Below, piece after piece: positions 8,071 to 16,279 of a stretch of DNA of 25,751 bases. Numbering within the stretch: position 1 is the stretch's first letter; the number at the start of each line of letters is the position of its first letter. Below the pieces are notes generated by a model. It had not been told where the DNA came from. It searched no databases and worked only from the letters and a program-made list of their open reading frames with translations. Source of the DNA: Deltaproteobacteria bacterium (GTDB lineage Bacteria; Desulfobacterota; DSM-4660; Desulfatiglandales; HGW-15); the NCBI GenBank assembly GCA_016932235.1, contig JAFGDF010000216.1, positions 1-25,751 of the forward strand, given 5' to 3'. The position numbers were made by a program, and so were the translations under genes.

Positions 8071-9132
8071 TTACGGATACCTCCCCGGTTTTAACAGGCC
8101 TGTCGTCTCTTCGATCCCGAACATGAGATTCATGTTCTGGACCGCGCTCCCGGCCTGGCCCTTCATGAGGTTGTCTATGATGCTGACTATTATGAGTTTG
8201 CCGGTTCTTTTATCCGCATTTACAGATATGTTGCAGAAATTGCTCCCCCTGACATCATTGCTGCTCTGTACCCTTTCCGGACCAAAGACCCTGATAAAGG
8301 ACGCGTTCTTATACATATCCCTGTAGGCGTCCAGGGCCGTCCTTTCATCCTGGCCGGGTTTGAGGTCGGCGTACATAGTGCTCAATATGCCCCTGCACAG
8401 GGGTACTACATGGGGTGTAAAGGTAATTTTGATTTCTCTTCCCGAGACCAGACCGAGCTCCCTCTCAATCTCATAGACATGCTGATGGCCTGAGACCTTA
8501 TAGGCGTTTATGGCGTCATACCGGGCCGGATAATGGAAGACCGGTGAGGGTTTTTTACCAGCGCCCGACACCCCGGTCTTGGCGTCACAGATGATGGATT
8601 CGGCCTCAATGACACCCGCACCCAGAGCCGGTGCCAGCCCCAGGATGCAGCTCACCGCGAAACAGCCCGGATTACCGACCAGGTCTGAACCCGCTATCTC
8701 ATCCCTGTGAAGCTCCGCCAGTCCATACACTGTGCGGGGCAGCAGCCCGGGCGACGCATGAGGCTGTGTCCTGCCTATCCTTTCGGCGTAACCCCTGTAG
8801 GTCTCGGTATCATTAAACCTGAAATCACCGCTGTAATCTATTACCTTGGTCCCTCTCTTCAGCCATTTTTCAGCCCCGTTCTGACCTACGCCGTCAGGCG
8901 TTGAGAAGAAAACCACATCAAAATCACTGGGGCACTCCGGGTCGTCCGGATCGATAAGGGGCAGATCACAAAACCCGTGGAGATGGGGATACAGGTCGCT
9001 TATGGGCCTTCCGATATCCTGTTTGTCCATGAGGGCCCTTATCTCAGCCCCGGGATGCCCAAGGAGAATCTCAGTGGCGCCACAGCCCCCGTAACCGCCT
9101 GCACCGATAATGCCTACTTTTATCTTGCTCAT
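8071..9132 (-). CDS. argC: N-acetyl-gamma-glutamyl-phosphate reductase
   Basis: A 353-residue enzyme that reduces N-acetylglutamyl-5-phosphate to the semialdehyde with NADPH, the third step of arginine synthesis. The N-terminal Rossmann motif is KVGIIGAGGYGG (residues 5-16). The nucleophilic cysteine is C157 in VGNPGCFAV and the likely catalytic histidine is H216 in SGHQHVYEIE. VYGLAEL, SGAGKKPS and the C-terminal NLMKGQAGSAVQNMNL are family hallmarks. Length is normal. The start ATG at 9132 has AGGAAAGG upstream. It follows the YchF-like gene by 15 bp, so the two probably form an operon. No other arginine gene is in the window. The glycine-rich loop is GAGGYGGCG rather than the usual GASGYTG type, a variation and not a loss. 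Confidence 0.93.
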   Translation of the reverse strand: MSKIKVGIIGAGGYGGCGATEILLGHPGAEIRALMDKQDIGRPISDLYPHLHGFCDLPLIDPDDPECPSDFDVVFFSTPDGVGQNGAEKWLKRGTKVIDYSGDFRFNDTETYRGYAERIGRTQPHASPGLLPRTVYGLAELHRDEIAGSDLVGNPGCFAVSCILGLAPALGAGVIEAESIICDAKTGVSGAGKKPSPVFHYPARYDAINAYKVSGHQHVYEIERELGLVSGREIKITFTPHVVPLCRGILSTMYADLKPGQDERTALDAYRDMYKNASFIRVFGPERVQSSNDVRGSNFCNISVNADKRTGKLIIVSIIDNLMKGQAGSAVQNMNLMFGIEETTGLLKPGRYP

Positions 9133-9147
9133 AATTGTGACCTTTCC

Positions 9148-10194
9148 TTACACATTGAACCTGAAATTGATAATATCCCCGTCAACAACAGTATATTCCT
9201 TTCCCTCCAGGCGAACGAGCCCCGCCTTCCTGGCCTCCTTGAAGCTGCCCTGCCTTTTAAGATCATCAAAAGACAGGACCTCGGCCCTGATGAACCCCTT
9301 CTGCATATCAGTATGCACGGCGCCGGCGGCTTCAACAGCCGGAGTTCCCTTCGAAATGGTCCACGCCTTTACCTCATCTTCACCCACTGTAAAAAAAGAG
9401 ATCCTGTTTAAGATCTCATAGGATTTTTTTATAACGCGATCAAGGGCTGTCTTTTCAATATTATATTCCACCAGGAACTCTTCCGCCTCCTCAGGTGACA
9501 TTGACGCGATATCCATTTCCAGTCTTCCCCTGATCGCAATTACCTCGGCATCACCAGGAATATCTTCCCACGCAGGCAATGCCTCGTCTTCGTCATCATT
9601 ATTGATAATGACCAGCTGGGGCTTGGCGGAAAGAAATGTAAACCCTTTTAATAGATCAGCCGCGGCAATTTCCGGCGCCGACCTGAGCGGTATATTTTTC
9701 TCCAGAGTCTCCTTACAGAGGTTCAGGAGGGAATACTCCTCTTCCAGGGATTTACGGCCTCTTTTCATGTCCAGCGCAATACGCTCCAGTCTCTTTTCGG
9801 TAACCGCCAGGTCACTGAGTATCATATCCTCTTCAAGCCGCCTGAAATCTTTTTCCGTCCGGGGTTCTTTTCCACCCGAGTCATGAAAGTTCCGGATGAC
9901 ATGGATCAACGCGTCACAGACACGAACCTGGTTCCATAAAGCGCTTTCGGACCTGGAAGAAACAGCGCCTGCTTCCTCGGAGGGAAGAAGGTATTCCACC
10001 TTGGCAAAAGTGGTCTTCTTCGGTTTGTACATATCCGACAGGAAATCCAGCCTCTCATCCATCACCTTCACGGTCCCGATCCTCTGGTCCTTACGACCTG
10101 ATTTATCCGAAATTTCCTCACCTCTTGCGCCGCTGAGCGCCGCGAATATGGTTGATCTTCCGGATAAGGACAGCCCGATAATTCCTAGTTTCAT
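9148..10194 (-). CDS. Degenerate YchF/OLA1-like protein (TGS/DUF933 C-terminus)
   Basis: A 348-residue protein whose C-terminal part (about 265-348: FFTVGEDEVKAWTI, GAVHTDMQKGFIRAEV, YTVVDGDIINFRF) is a clear YchF-type TGS/DUF933 domain. The middle has YKPKKTT and DALIHVIRNF as in YchF. The GTPase motifs are damaged. The P-loop reads GLSLSGRST (residues 7-15), with Arg where the essential Walker A Lys should be. The G3 region reads VEYLLPSE in place of the DIAGL type, and the following glycine-rich segment is shortened. The NMxE-type specificity motif appears as NNDDED. I infer a paralogue that may not hydrolyse nucleotide normally; the usual ychF would then lie elsewhere. It is upstream of argC, 15 bp apart. 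Start ATG 10194 has GAGAGA seven bases upstream. Confidence 0.85.
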   Translation of the reverse strand: MKLGIIGLSLSGRSTIFAALSGARGEEISDKSGRKDQRIGTVKVMDERLDFLSDMYKPKKTTFAKVEYLLPSEEAGAVSSRSESALWNQVRVCDALIHVIRNFHDSGGKEPRTEKDFRRLEEDMILSDLAVTEKRLERIALDMKRGRKSLEEEYSLLNLCKETLEKNIPLRSAPEIAAADLLKGFTFLSAKPQLVIINNDDEDEALPAWEDIPGDAEVIAIRGRLEMDIASMSPEEAEEFLVEYNIEKTALDRVIKKSYEILNRISFFTVGEDEVKAWTISKGTPAVEAAGAVHTDMQKGFIRAEVLSFDDLKRQGSFKEARKAGLVRLEGKEYTVVDGDIINFRFNV

Positions 10195-10235
10195 CCCTTG
10201 TCTCTCTGTTTATAAAATAGGCATAATCTCTTTTT

Positions 10236-10430
10236 TGGAGGGACGCTCTCCGTCGTATCCGCCTTTTCCGGCCACGACTTGTCCGCCTTCATCTAGGCGC
10301 GTAGAGCACGGCTCTCCTCTAAAAATCCCTCCCGGCCTCCCTTTTCAAAGGGAGGAGAACTCTTTTCCTCTGGCAAAAGTATGAAAAGCCCTTCTTCTTT
10401 AAAGAAGGGTTGGGGAAGATTTTCTGGTAA
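10236..10430. repeat. Repeat-filled leader: degenerate REP-like element and palindromes
   Basis: The stretch begins with TTGGAGGGACGCTCTCCGTC, a worn copy of the 3724-3783 element, and ends that element near GGCTCTCCTC. It continues with CCTCCCTTTTCAAAGGGAGG (about 10336-10355) and CCCTTCTTCTTTAAAGAAGGG (about 10389-10409), both near-palindromic. It lies between the divergent YchF-like and TetR genes. No gene is seen in it. Confidence 0.65.
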
Positions 10431-10503
10431 ATATGGGTTTAAGGATATTCCCTTTAACCTCTGAAATCAACACCATTTTTTGGGTTATTCTCTGAGTTTT
10501 TTC

Positions 10504-10560
10504 TTGACAAAATAGTTTAACCATATATATTAACTAATCAGTTTAAAAAATTAGTTTTCA
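10504..10560 (+). promoter_or_regulatory. Promoter and likely TetR operator of the ABC exporter operon
   Basis: TTGACA (10504-10509) and TATATT (10526-10531) are spaced 16 bp and face the TetR gene. The -10 region and just downstream are packed with inverted TTAGTT-type motifs: TAGTTTAA near 10513 against TTAACTA near 10530, and AACTAA against TTAGTT with a 13-base gap (about 10532-10556). Such overlap is what an autorepressing TetR operator would look like. The assignment to this TetR is inference. Confidence 0.6.
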
Positions 10561-10665
10561 TTTTTATTCATTTATTACAAAAAGAAAGGTCGATAGTGGC
10601 TGTGCGACAGGCAAGGAATTAAAAGCCTAAAGGTGATGAATAATCAACAACGATCGGGATACCCA

Positions 10666-11322
10666 ATGGCAAAAAAAACTATTGAGGAGAAACGCGAAAA
10701 ATCAATTCAGAGCATCCTGAATGCTGCAAGAGAGATCTTTGCGGAAAAAGGTTTTGCGGGCGCAAGGGTCGATGAAATTGCCGAACGCGCACACGTTAAC
10801 AAGGCAATGATATATTACAGATTAGGCGACAAGAAAGAGCTTTACTCCCAGGCGCTTCATGATATCCTTGGAGACGCGGTGGAACGGATTACACAGGCCA
10901 TTAAGAATGATGATTCTGCAGAAGACAAGTTAAAGAAATACATACGCAATCTATCGCATGCGATGAAAATAAACCCCTTTCTACCGCGTATAATGATGCG
11001 CGAGATTGCATCCGGTGGGTATAACTTACCTGAAGTTGTCATAAAAGATATCCTCCGAATCCTGGATGTCCTTACCGGAATTATTAAGGAAGGGTTAGAA
11101 AATGATATATTCATCAAAATAAACCCGTTTACTTTGCATATCATGATCATCAGCGCTCTGGTGCTTCTGAAAGGATCATCTCCTGTAAGAAACATGTACA
11201 GCTCACTATTATCAAAATATATCAACCCCGAGATGGAAAATGACTCATTCACCGCAAAAGAGATAGAAAACCTTTTATTGAGGGCGGTAATCAAGGATCA
11301 AAAGAATGAGATATTTGTTTAA
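10666..11322 (+). CDS. TetR/AcrR-family repressor of the adjacent exporter (CecR-like)
   Basis: I choose ATG 10666 (218 aa) because GGGA lies six bases upstream and the protein then starts in the usual TetR way; ATG 10636 or GTG 10633 in the same frame would add about ten polar residues. The N-terminal helix-turn-helix spans about residues 14-60 (SILNAAREIFAEKG, ARVDEIAERAHVNKAMIYY). The C-terminal ligand domain is all-helical. It is first in a six-gene operon with an HlyD-type protein, two ATPases and two permeases, the arrangement of E. coli cecR-ybhGFSR. It most likely represses its own operon until a toxic substrate binds. The ligand cannot be predicted from sequence. Confidence 0.88.
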   Translation: MAKKTIEEKREKSIQSILNAAREIFAEKGFAGARVDEIAERAHVNKAMIYYRLGDKKELYSQALHDILGDAVERITQAIKNDDSAEDKLKKYIRNLSHAMKINPFLPRIMMREIASGGYNLPEVVIKDILRILDVLTGIIKEGLENDIFIKINPFTLHIMIISALVLLKGSSPVRNMYSSLLSKYINPEMENDSFTAKEIENLLLRAVIKDQKNEIFV

Positions 11323-11335
11323 GTGGAGCTAGAAA

Positions 11336-12502
11336 TTGAAGAAAAAAATAATAATATTGGTTTTCCTCATCCTCCTTTTTGGCGTAAGCGCCCTTGTATA
11401 TTTCGGACAACGGAAGGAACAACTGAAAGAGGTCTATTACTCGGGCACCATTGAGGCGACACAGGCAGACCTGGCATTTCAGATAAACGGCAGGGTAGTC
11501 GATGTCTTTGTGGACGAGGGTGAGGCGGTTAAAAAGGGGCAGGACCTCGCCGTTTTGAACAGGTCCGAATTACAGGAACGTTATGAACAGGCCAGGGCCA
11601 ATCTTGAGACTTCCCGGAAAAACCTTGAACAGGTCAGACTGACTGCTGAAGTACAGGAAAAGGCACTTCCGGTAGAAGTCAAGAGGGCGGAAGCGGCTGT
11701 CAAGGCCCTGGAGTTCCAGCTCCAGGAACTTGAATCCGGATACAGGCTCCAGGATATTGAAAAGGCCCGCCTGGCCATGATCGCCGCGCGTTATGCCATG
11801 GAAATATCCCGAAAGGATAAGGAACGTTATGATCGCCTGTTCCAGGAAAACATCGTATCCGAAAAAGAAAGAGATTCCGTAAATCTGCGATATGAGACGT
11901 CCCTGAGGGAATATGAGCGCGCCAGAGAAAGCCATGTTCAGTTGGAGGAAGGGTTCAGAGAGGAAAACATAAAAGCCGCAAGGGCAAAGCTCGCTGAGGG
12001 AGAGGCTGTGCTTGAACTCGCTAGAAGCAACCTGATCAAGATTGAAGCCAACAGAAAAACCATAGAGGCCGCGATGTCAACAGTAAGCTATGCTGAAGCC
12101 TCCTTAAAACTGGCGGGGACTCAAATGGAATTTACAAGGCTCAGCGCCCCGTTTGATGGAATCGTCGTGAACAGGAGCATCGAGCCTGGAGAAGTTGTCT
12201 CTCCGGGACAGGAATGCATTTCAATCGCTGACCTGTCGTCGGTTGAACTGAAGATCTTTATTAATGAAACAGATATGGGAAATGTCAAACTTGGCCGGAA
12301 GGTCCGTGTCAGGATTGATACATTTCCAGACAGATCATATTGGGGAACCGTCTCATTTATTGCGCAAGAGGCCGAATTCACCCCCAAGATAATCCAGACC
12401 CACAAGGAAAGGGTCAAGCTCGTTTACCTTGTAAAAGTCCTTATGACTAATCCTGACATGGAATTGAAACCCGGGATGCCTGCCGATGCCTGGCTGCAAT
12501 GA
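11336..12502 (+). CDS. HlyD-family membrane fusion protein of ABC exporter (YbhG-like)
   Basis: A 388-residue periplasmic adaptor. The start is a TTG at 11336 with GGAG about eight bases upstream and 13 bases after the TetR stop; no in-frame ATG comes early enough to keep the anchor. Residues 3-22 form an N-terminal membrane anchor or signal. Then come the first half of the biotinyl-lipoyl domain (GRVVDVFVDEGEAVKKGQDL), a long coiled-coil hairpin (about 75-265, rich in E, K, R, A), the second lipoyl half (FDGIVVNRSIEPGEVVSPGQ), and a beta-barrel domain (VELKIFINETDMGNVKLG). It should link the inner-membrane permeases to an outer-membrane channel; no TolC-type gene is present here. Tightly packed within the operon. 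Confidence 0.9.
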   Translation: MKKKIIILVFLILLFGVSALVYFGQRKEQLKEVYYSGTIEATQADLAFQINGRVVDVFVDEGEAVKKGQDLAVLNRSELQERYEQARANLETSRKNLEQVRLTAEVQEKALPVEVKRAEAAVKALEFQLQELESGYRLQDIEKARLAMIAARYAMEISRKDKERYDRLFQENIVSEKERDSVNLRYETSLREYERARESHVQLEEGFREENIKAARAKLAEGEAVLELARSNLIKIEANRKTIEAAMSTVSYAEASLKLAGTQMEFTRLSAPFDGIVVNRSIEPGEVVSPGQECISIADLSSVELKIFINETDMGNVKLGRKVRVRIDTFPDRSYWGTVSFIAQEAEFTPKIIQTHKERVKLVYLVKVLMTNPDMELKPGMPADAWLQ

Positions 12503-12512
12503 AAGGTGCCTG

Positions 12513-13283
12513 ATGGATCAATCTCCATCAAGTGATACGATTGTAAGGGTTGAGGATATTTCAAAGCGTTTCGGCTCATTGGAATCCCTCAGTCATATCA
12601 GCATAACAGTAAAAAGAGGTGATATTTTTGGTCTGGTTGGATCCGATGGTTCAGGCAAATCCACCCTTTTGAGAATGGTGGCTACCATGATCAGGCCTTC
12701 TTCCGGCCATATCTATGTTGAAGGAATGGACGTGGTAAAAGGTAAATCCGGAATCAAGCGCATGATCGGCTACATGCCTCAAAGATTCGGGCTTTACCAG
12801 GATCTTACCGTCCAGGAAAACCTGGATTTTTTTATGGATATCTTCGGGATATTCGGTCCCGAAAGGACCAGGAGAAGAGAGAAATATCTCGGATTCTCCA
12901 ACCTGTTGACGTTCACCGAAAGGGCCGCAGGCGCCCTGTCAGGAGGCATGAAACAGAAGCTCGGGCTTGCATGCGTCCTGGTGCATGAACCGAAACTCCT
13001 TATCCTGGATGAACCTACCAACGGAGTGGACCCGGTCTCCCGCCAGGAATTCTGGGATATCCTCATTGATATGAAAAAGGAAGGTATGACCATCATGGTC
13101 TCCACCGCCTACATGGATGAGGCCGAGAAATGCGACCAGGTCGCCCTGATGCATCGTTCCAGGGTTCTGGATGTCGCGACACCTGAATCGATAAGATCCG
13201 AGCACAAAAACATGGAAGACGCCATGATCAAACGGATCATGGACGCTGACGAGGAACTGCTCAATGACAACTTCCAGATCTGA
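12513..13283 (+). CDS. ABC exporter ATPase 1 (YbhF N-half-like, degenerate H-loop)
   Basis: A 256-residue ABC ATPase. I start at ATG 12513, ten bases after the HlyD stop with AAAGG upstream; an ATG at 12486 overlaps HlyD. Walker A is GSDGSGKST (43-51), the Q-loop is Q90, the signature LSGGMKQ (142-148) is canonical, and Walker B is LLILDE (162-167). The switch histidine is missing: the H-loop reads STAYMDEAE with A199. It most resembles the first half of the fused E. coli ATPase YbhF, which to my memory also lacks this His. It overlaps the next ATPase gene by 20 bp, suggesting translational coupling and a heterodimer. It powers the two permeases downstream. Confidence 0.92.
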   Translation: MDQSPSSDTIVRVEDISKRFGSLESLSHISITVKRGDIFGLVGSDGSGKSTLLRMVATMIRPSSGHIYVEGMDVVKGKSGIKRMIGYMPQRFGLYQDLTVQENLDFFMDIFGIFGPERTRRREKYLGFSNLLTFTERAAGALSGGMKQKLGLACVLVHEPKLLILDEPTNGVDPVSRQEFWDILIDMKKEGMTIMVSTAYMDEAEKCDQVALMHRSRVLDVATPESIRSEHKNMEDAMIKRIMDADEELLNDNFQI

Positions 13284-14013
13284 CGCCGTATATGTGAAAA
13301 ACCTTGAAAAAAGGTTCGGGAAATTCACGGCCGTGGACAGGATATCCTTCTCAGTAAAAAAAGGGGAGATATTCGGTTTCCTGGGACCCAACGGGGCCGG
13401 AAAATCCACCACCATACGAATGCTCTGCGGTATCATTACACCAACCTCAGGAATCGGCTATGTGGCTGGATACGATATTTTCAGGGATACAGAGCGCATA
13501 AAGCAGTCCATCGGGTACATGTCTCAGAGATTTTCCTTATATGAAGATATGACGCCCCGTGAAAATATCCGGTTTTACCTCGGAATATACAACGTTCCCC
13601 CAACGGAATGGCCCGAGAGGATGGAATGGGTCCTGAAACTGGCGAGATTAGGGGAAGTCAAGGACAGGATCACCAGCGAACTGCCGCTGGGATGGCGTCA
13701 GCGGCTCGCACTCGGCTGCGCTCTTCTCCACCGCCCGAGGATTATCTTCCTCGATGAACCCACCTCCGGAGTTGATCCCATAACACGCAGGCATTTCTGG
13801 TCATTCATAAGGCATCTCGCGGAACAGGGAATAACCGTCTTTGTCACCACCCATTACATGGAGGAGGCCCGAAACTGCGAAAGGATCATATTGATAAGCG
13901 AGGGCAGGATAGCGGCTATGGGAAGGCCCCCCGAGATAGCGGAGGCGGTTTTCCCGGATGACCCCGAAGCGGATCTGAATGACGTGTTTCTGGCACTCAT
14001 GAAAAGGGACTGA
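13264..14013 (+). CDS. ABC exporter ATPase 2 (YbhF C-half-like, degenerate signature)
   Basis: A 249-residue ABC ATPase starting at ATG 13264 within the end of ATPase 1. Walker A is GPNGAGKST (41-49), the Q-loop is Q88, Walker B is IIFLDE (160-165), and the switch histidine H197 is present (TTHYMEEA). The signature is degenerate: LPLGWRQR (140-147) stands where LSGGQ is expected. Paired with ATPase 1 this would give one site with all canonical parts (its own Walker motifs and His plus the LSGGM of ATPase 1) and one defective site. It is the counterpart of the YbhF C-terminal half, here a separate gene. The stop is two bases before the start of permease 1. Confidence 0.92.
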   Translation: MTTSRSDAVYVKNLEKRFGKFTAVDRISFSVKKGEIFGFLGPNGAGKSTTIRMLCGIITPTSGIGYVAGYDIFRDTERIKQSIGYMSQRFSLYEDMTPRENIRFYLGIYNVPPTEWPERMEWVLKLARLGEVKDRITSELPLGWRQRLALGCALLHRPRIIFLDEPTSGVDPITRRHFWSFIRHLAEQGITVFVTTHYMEEARNCERIILISEGRIAAMGRPPEIAEAVFPDDPEADLNDVFLALMKRD

Positions 14014-14015
14014 CA

Positions 14016-15149
14016 TTGATAATCATAAACGTCAAAGCCGTGGCCAGAAAGGAATTCTATCACCTGCTGAGAGACTTTCGGAGCCTTTACCTTGCCTTTG
14101 TGATGCCCCTCCTGCTGATACTCATTTTCGGATACGCCCTGAGCCTGGATGTGGACAACATTGAAACTATTGTCGTCGATTACGATAACACCGGTCTCAG
14201 CCGGGATTTTATCAAGGGACTGCACGCATCACCTTATTTCAATATCGGGAGATACAGGGAAAACAGCAGAGTGGCCACGGCGGAACTTGACCATGGCACC
14301 GCAAAGATGGTCATAATCATACCCCCCGACTGGACCGAGAAGTTGAAGTCTGACAGGGACTCGCCCATCCAGATACTGCTGGACGGCAGCGATCCGAACT
14401 TTGCCGCCATATCAAGAGGTTATATCAATGCCTTTATAGATGGTTATAATCAGAAGAATCTCCTGCTGTATCTTAACAGGATGGGAAGGGAGCCGATAGA
14501 ACCCCCTATTGACGCGAGGATCAGGGTCTGGTTCAACGAGGATCTGGAGAGCAAGAAGTTTATCATCCCGGGGATTATTGCTATCATCCTGGTTATCGTC
14601 GGCGCCATGTTAACATCCCTGGTTATCGCCAGGGAATATGAAAACGCGACCATGGAGACCATTAAATCCCTGCCCGTAGGCGGCGGCGAATTTCTTCTGG
14701 GTAAGGCGATCCCCTATTTCTTTATCGGCATGGTGGATGTGCTTATGGCTGTCTTAATGGGTCAGGTCCTTTTTGGCGTGGTTATGAAGTCAAGCTTCTG
14801 GCTGATGATCCTTGCATCTGCCGTCTATCTCTGGGTCGCTCTCAGCCTTGGTCTGCTGATTTCCATCGTGACAAGATCGCAACTGGTGGCGAACCAGGTC
14901 GCATTCCTTCTCACATATCTTCCCTCATTTCTTTTGTCCGACTTTGTTTTTCCCGTAACCAATATCCCTGCGGCGCTGCAGTGGGTCTCCAGGATCGTGC
15001 CTACGACATATTTTATTGATATCCTCAACGGTCTCTACCTGAGAAATCTCGGACTTGGAGATCTCTGGCATGACTACACCATCCTCCTTTCCATGGCTCT
15101 GGTGATTAGCATGATATCCTTCTTCACATTGAAAAAGGAGGGGATGTGA
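14016..15149 (+). CDS. ABC-2 type permease 1 (YbhS/YbhR family)
   Basis: A 377-residue inner-membrane permease. The start is TTG 14016, two bases after the ATPase 2 stop, with AAGGGA about seven bases upstream. One transmembrane helix (about 24-44) is followed by a large extracytoplasmic domain (about 45-180), then five helices (about 183-205, 232-256, 261-285, 292-312, 354-372), the usual ABC2_membrane_3 plan. Motifs include REYENATMETIKSLPVGGGE in the cytoplasmic coupling loop and FVFPVTNIPAALQWVSRIVP near the fifth helix. It should pair with permease 2 to form the export path. The substrate is unknown; related systems move drugs, cations or hydrophobic compounds. Confidence 0.9.
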   Translation: MIIINVKAVARKEFYHLLRDFRSLYLAFVMPLLLILIFGYALSLDVDNIETIVVDYDNTGLSRDFIKGLHASPYFNIGRYRENSRVATAELDHGTAKMVIIIPPDWTEKLKSDRDSPIQILLDGSDPNFAAISRGYINAFIDGYNQKNLLLYLNRMGREPIEPPIDARIRVWFNEDLESKKFIIPGIIAIILVIVGAMLTSLVIAREYENATMETIKSLPVGGGEFLLGKAIPYFFIGMVDVLMAVLMGQVLFGVVMKSSFWLMILASAVYLWVALSLGLLISIVTRSQLVANQVAFLLTYLPSFLLSDFVFPVTNIPAALQWVSRIVPTTYFIDILNGLYLRNLGLGDLWHDYTILLSMALVISMISFFTLKKEGM

Positions 15150-15150
15150 C

Positions 15151-16272
15151 ATGAGCTGGCTGAGGATCAGGGAGATTGTCAGAAAAGAATTTATCCAGCT
15201 TTTCCGGGATAAAAAAAACAGGCCCCTGCTGGTCATCGCCCCCTTCGTCCAGTTGCTGGTCTTCGGGTACGTGGTCTCGACGGATGTTCGTGATATCAGG
15301 GTCGCGATCTTCGATCAATCCCGTACGGTGGAGAGCCGGATGCTGATTGAGGCGCTGGACGCGAACAGGACCTTCAGGGTTACCCACCACGTGGAACATC
15401 ATGACTCCTTTGAAAGGCTCATAATCGACCGGGAGGTCGATCTCGCGGTAAGGCTGAACCCTGACTTGAGTGGTATGATACACAGTAAAAAATCATCTCC
15501 AGTCCAGATAATAGTGGACGGCAGCATGAGCAATATTGCATCATCCAGGATTGCCTACACTGCAAGCGTCATCAACAGACTCAATCAGGATATCCTTGGC
15601 GAACTGTATCTGAAGAAGATTAAACACGGCAGGACAGAACCTGAGATAAGAACATGGTACAATCCCAATCTTGAGAGCAGGTATTTCTACGTGCCAGCCA
15701 TAGTGGCCGTCATGGTCATGATAATGTCTTTCCTTTTTACCTCCATGGCCATAATCCGTGAAAAGGAAAAGGGCACAATAGAACAGCTCATTGTTACGCC
15801 CATGAAGTCCATTGAACTTATCCTGGGCAAGATAATACCTTTCACGGTAATAAGCCTGTGCCAGATGGTGGTGGTTACGATCTTCGCTATTTTCTGGTTT
15901 GAACTGCCCTTCATGGGCAGCGCCCCCCTGCTCCTCCTGGGCACATGCCTTTTCCTGCTAAGCACCCTGGGTATCGGGATATTCATATCCACAATATCAG
16001 CCACCCAGCAGCAGGCCATGATGACGGTGTTTTTTTTCCTCCTGCCGTTTTTTTTATTCAGCGGTTTTGTCTTTCCCGTAGAAAATATGCCAACCATTAT
16101 CCAGTGGTTTACTTATCTTAATCCATTAATGTACATGCTTATCATCATAAGGGGGATATTCCTCAAGGGAGTCGGCCTTGAGGTGCTTTGGCCTCAGTAT
16201 CTATGCCTTTTGATACTCGGCCTGATGGTTTTTACTGCCGCTGTGCTGAGATTCAGGAAGAAGTTGGATTGA
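15151..16272 (+). CDS. ABC-2 type permease 2 (YbhR/YbhS family)
   Basis: A 373-residue permease starting at ATG 15151, one base after the permease 1 stop, with GGAGG inside the end of that gene. It has the same plan as its neighbour: helix 1 (about 25-43), a soluble loop to about 178, then five helices. The coupling-loop motif REKEKGTIEQLIVTPMKSIE and the FVFPVENMPTIIQWFTYLNP segment are typical of the family. It is the last gene of the operon and ends seven bases from the stop of the convergent Smr gene, with no hairpin visible between them. Paralogous to permease 1 but clearly diverged, as expected of a heterodimer. Confidence 0.9.
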   Translation: MSWLRIREIVRKEFIQLFRDKKNRPLLVIAPFVQLLVFGYVVSTDVRDIRVAIFDQSRTVESRMLIEALDANRTFRVTHHVEHHDSFERLIIDREVDLAVRLNPDLSGMIHSKKSSPVQIIVDGSMSNIASSRIAYTASVINRLNQDILGELYLKKIKHGRTEPEIRTWYNPNLESRYFYVPAIVAVMVMIMSFLFTSMAIIREKEKGTIEQLIVTPMKSIELILGKIIPFTVISLCQMVVVTIFAIFWFELPFMGSAPLLLLGTCLFLLSTLGIGIFISTISATQQQAMMTVFFFLLPFFLFSGFVFPVENMPTIIQWFTYLNPLMYMLIIIRGIFLKGVGLEVLWPQYLCLLILGLMVFTAAVLRFRKKLD

Positions 16273-16279
16273 GATAACA

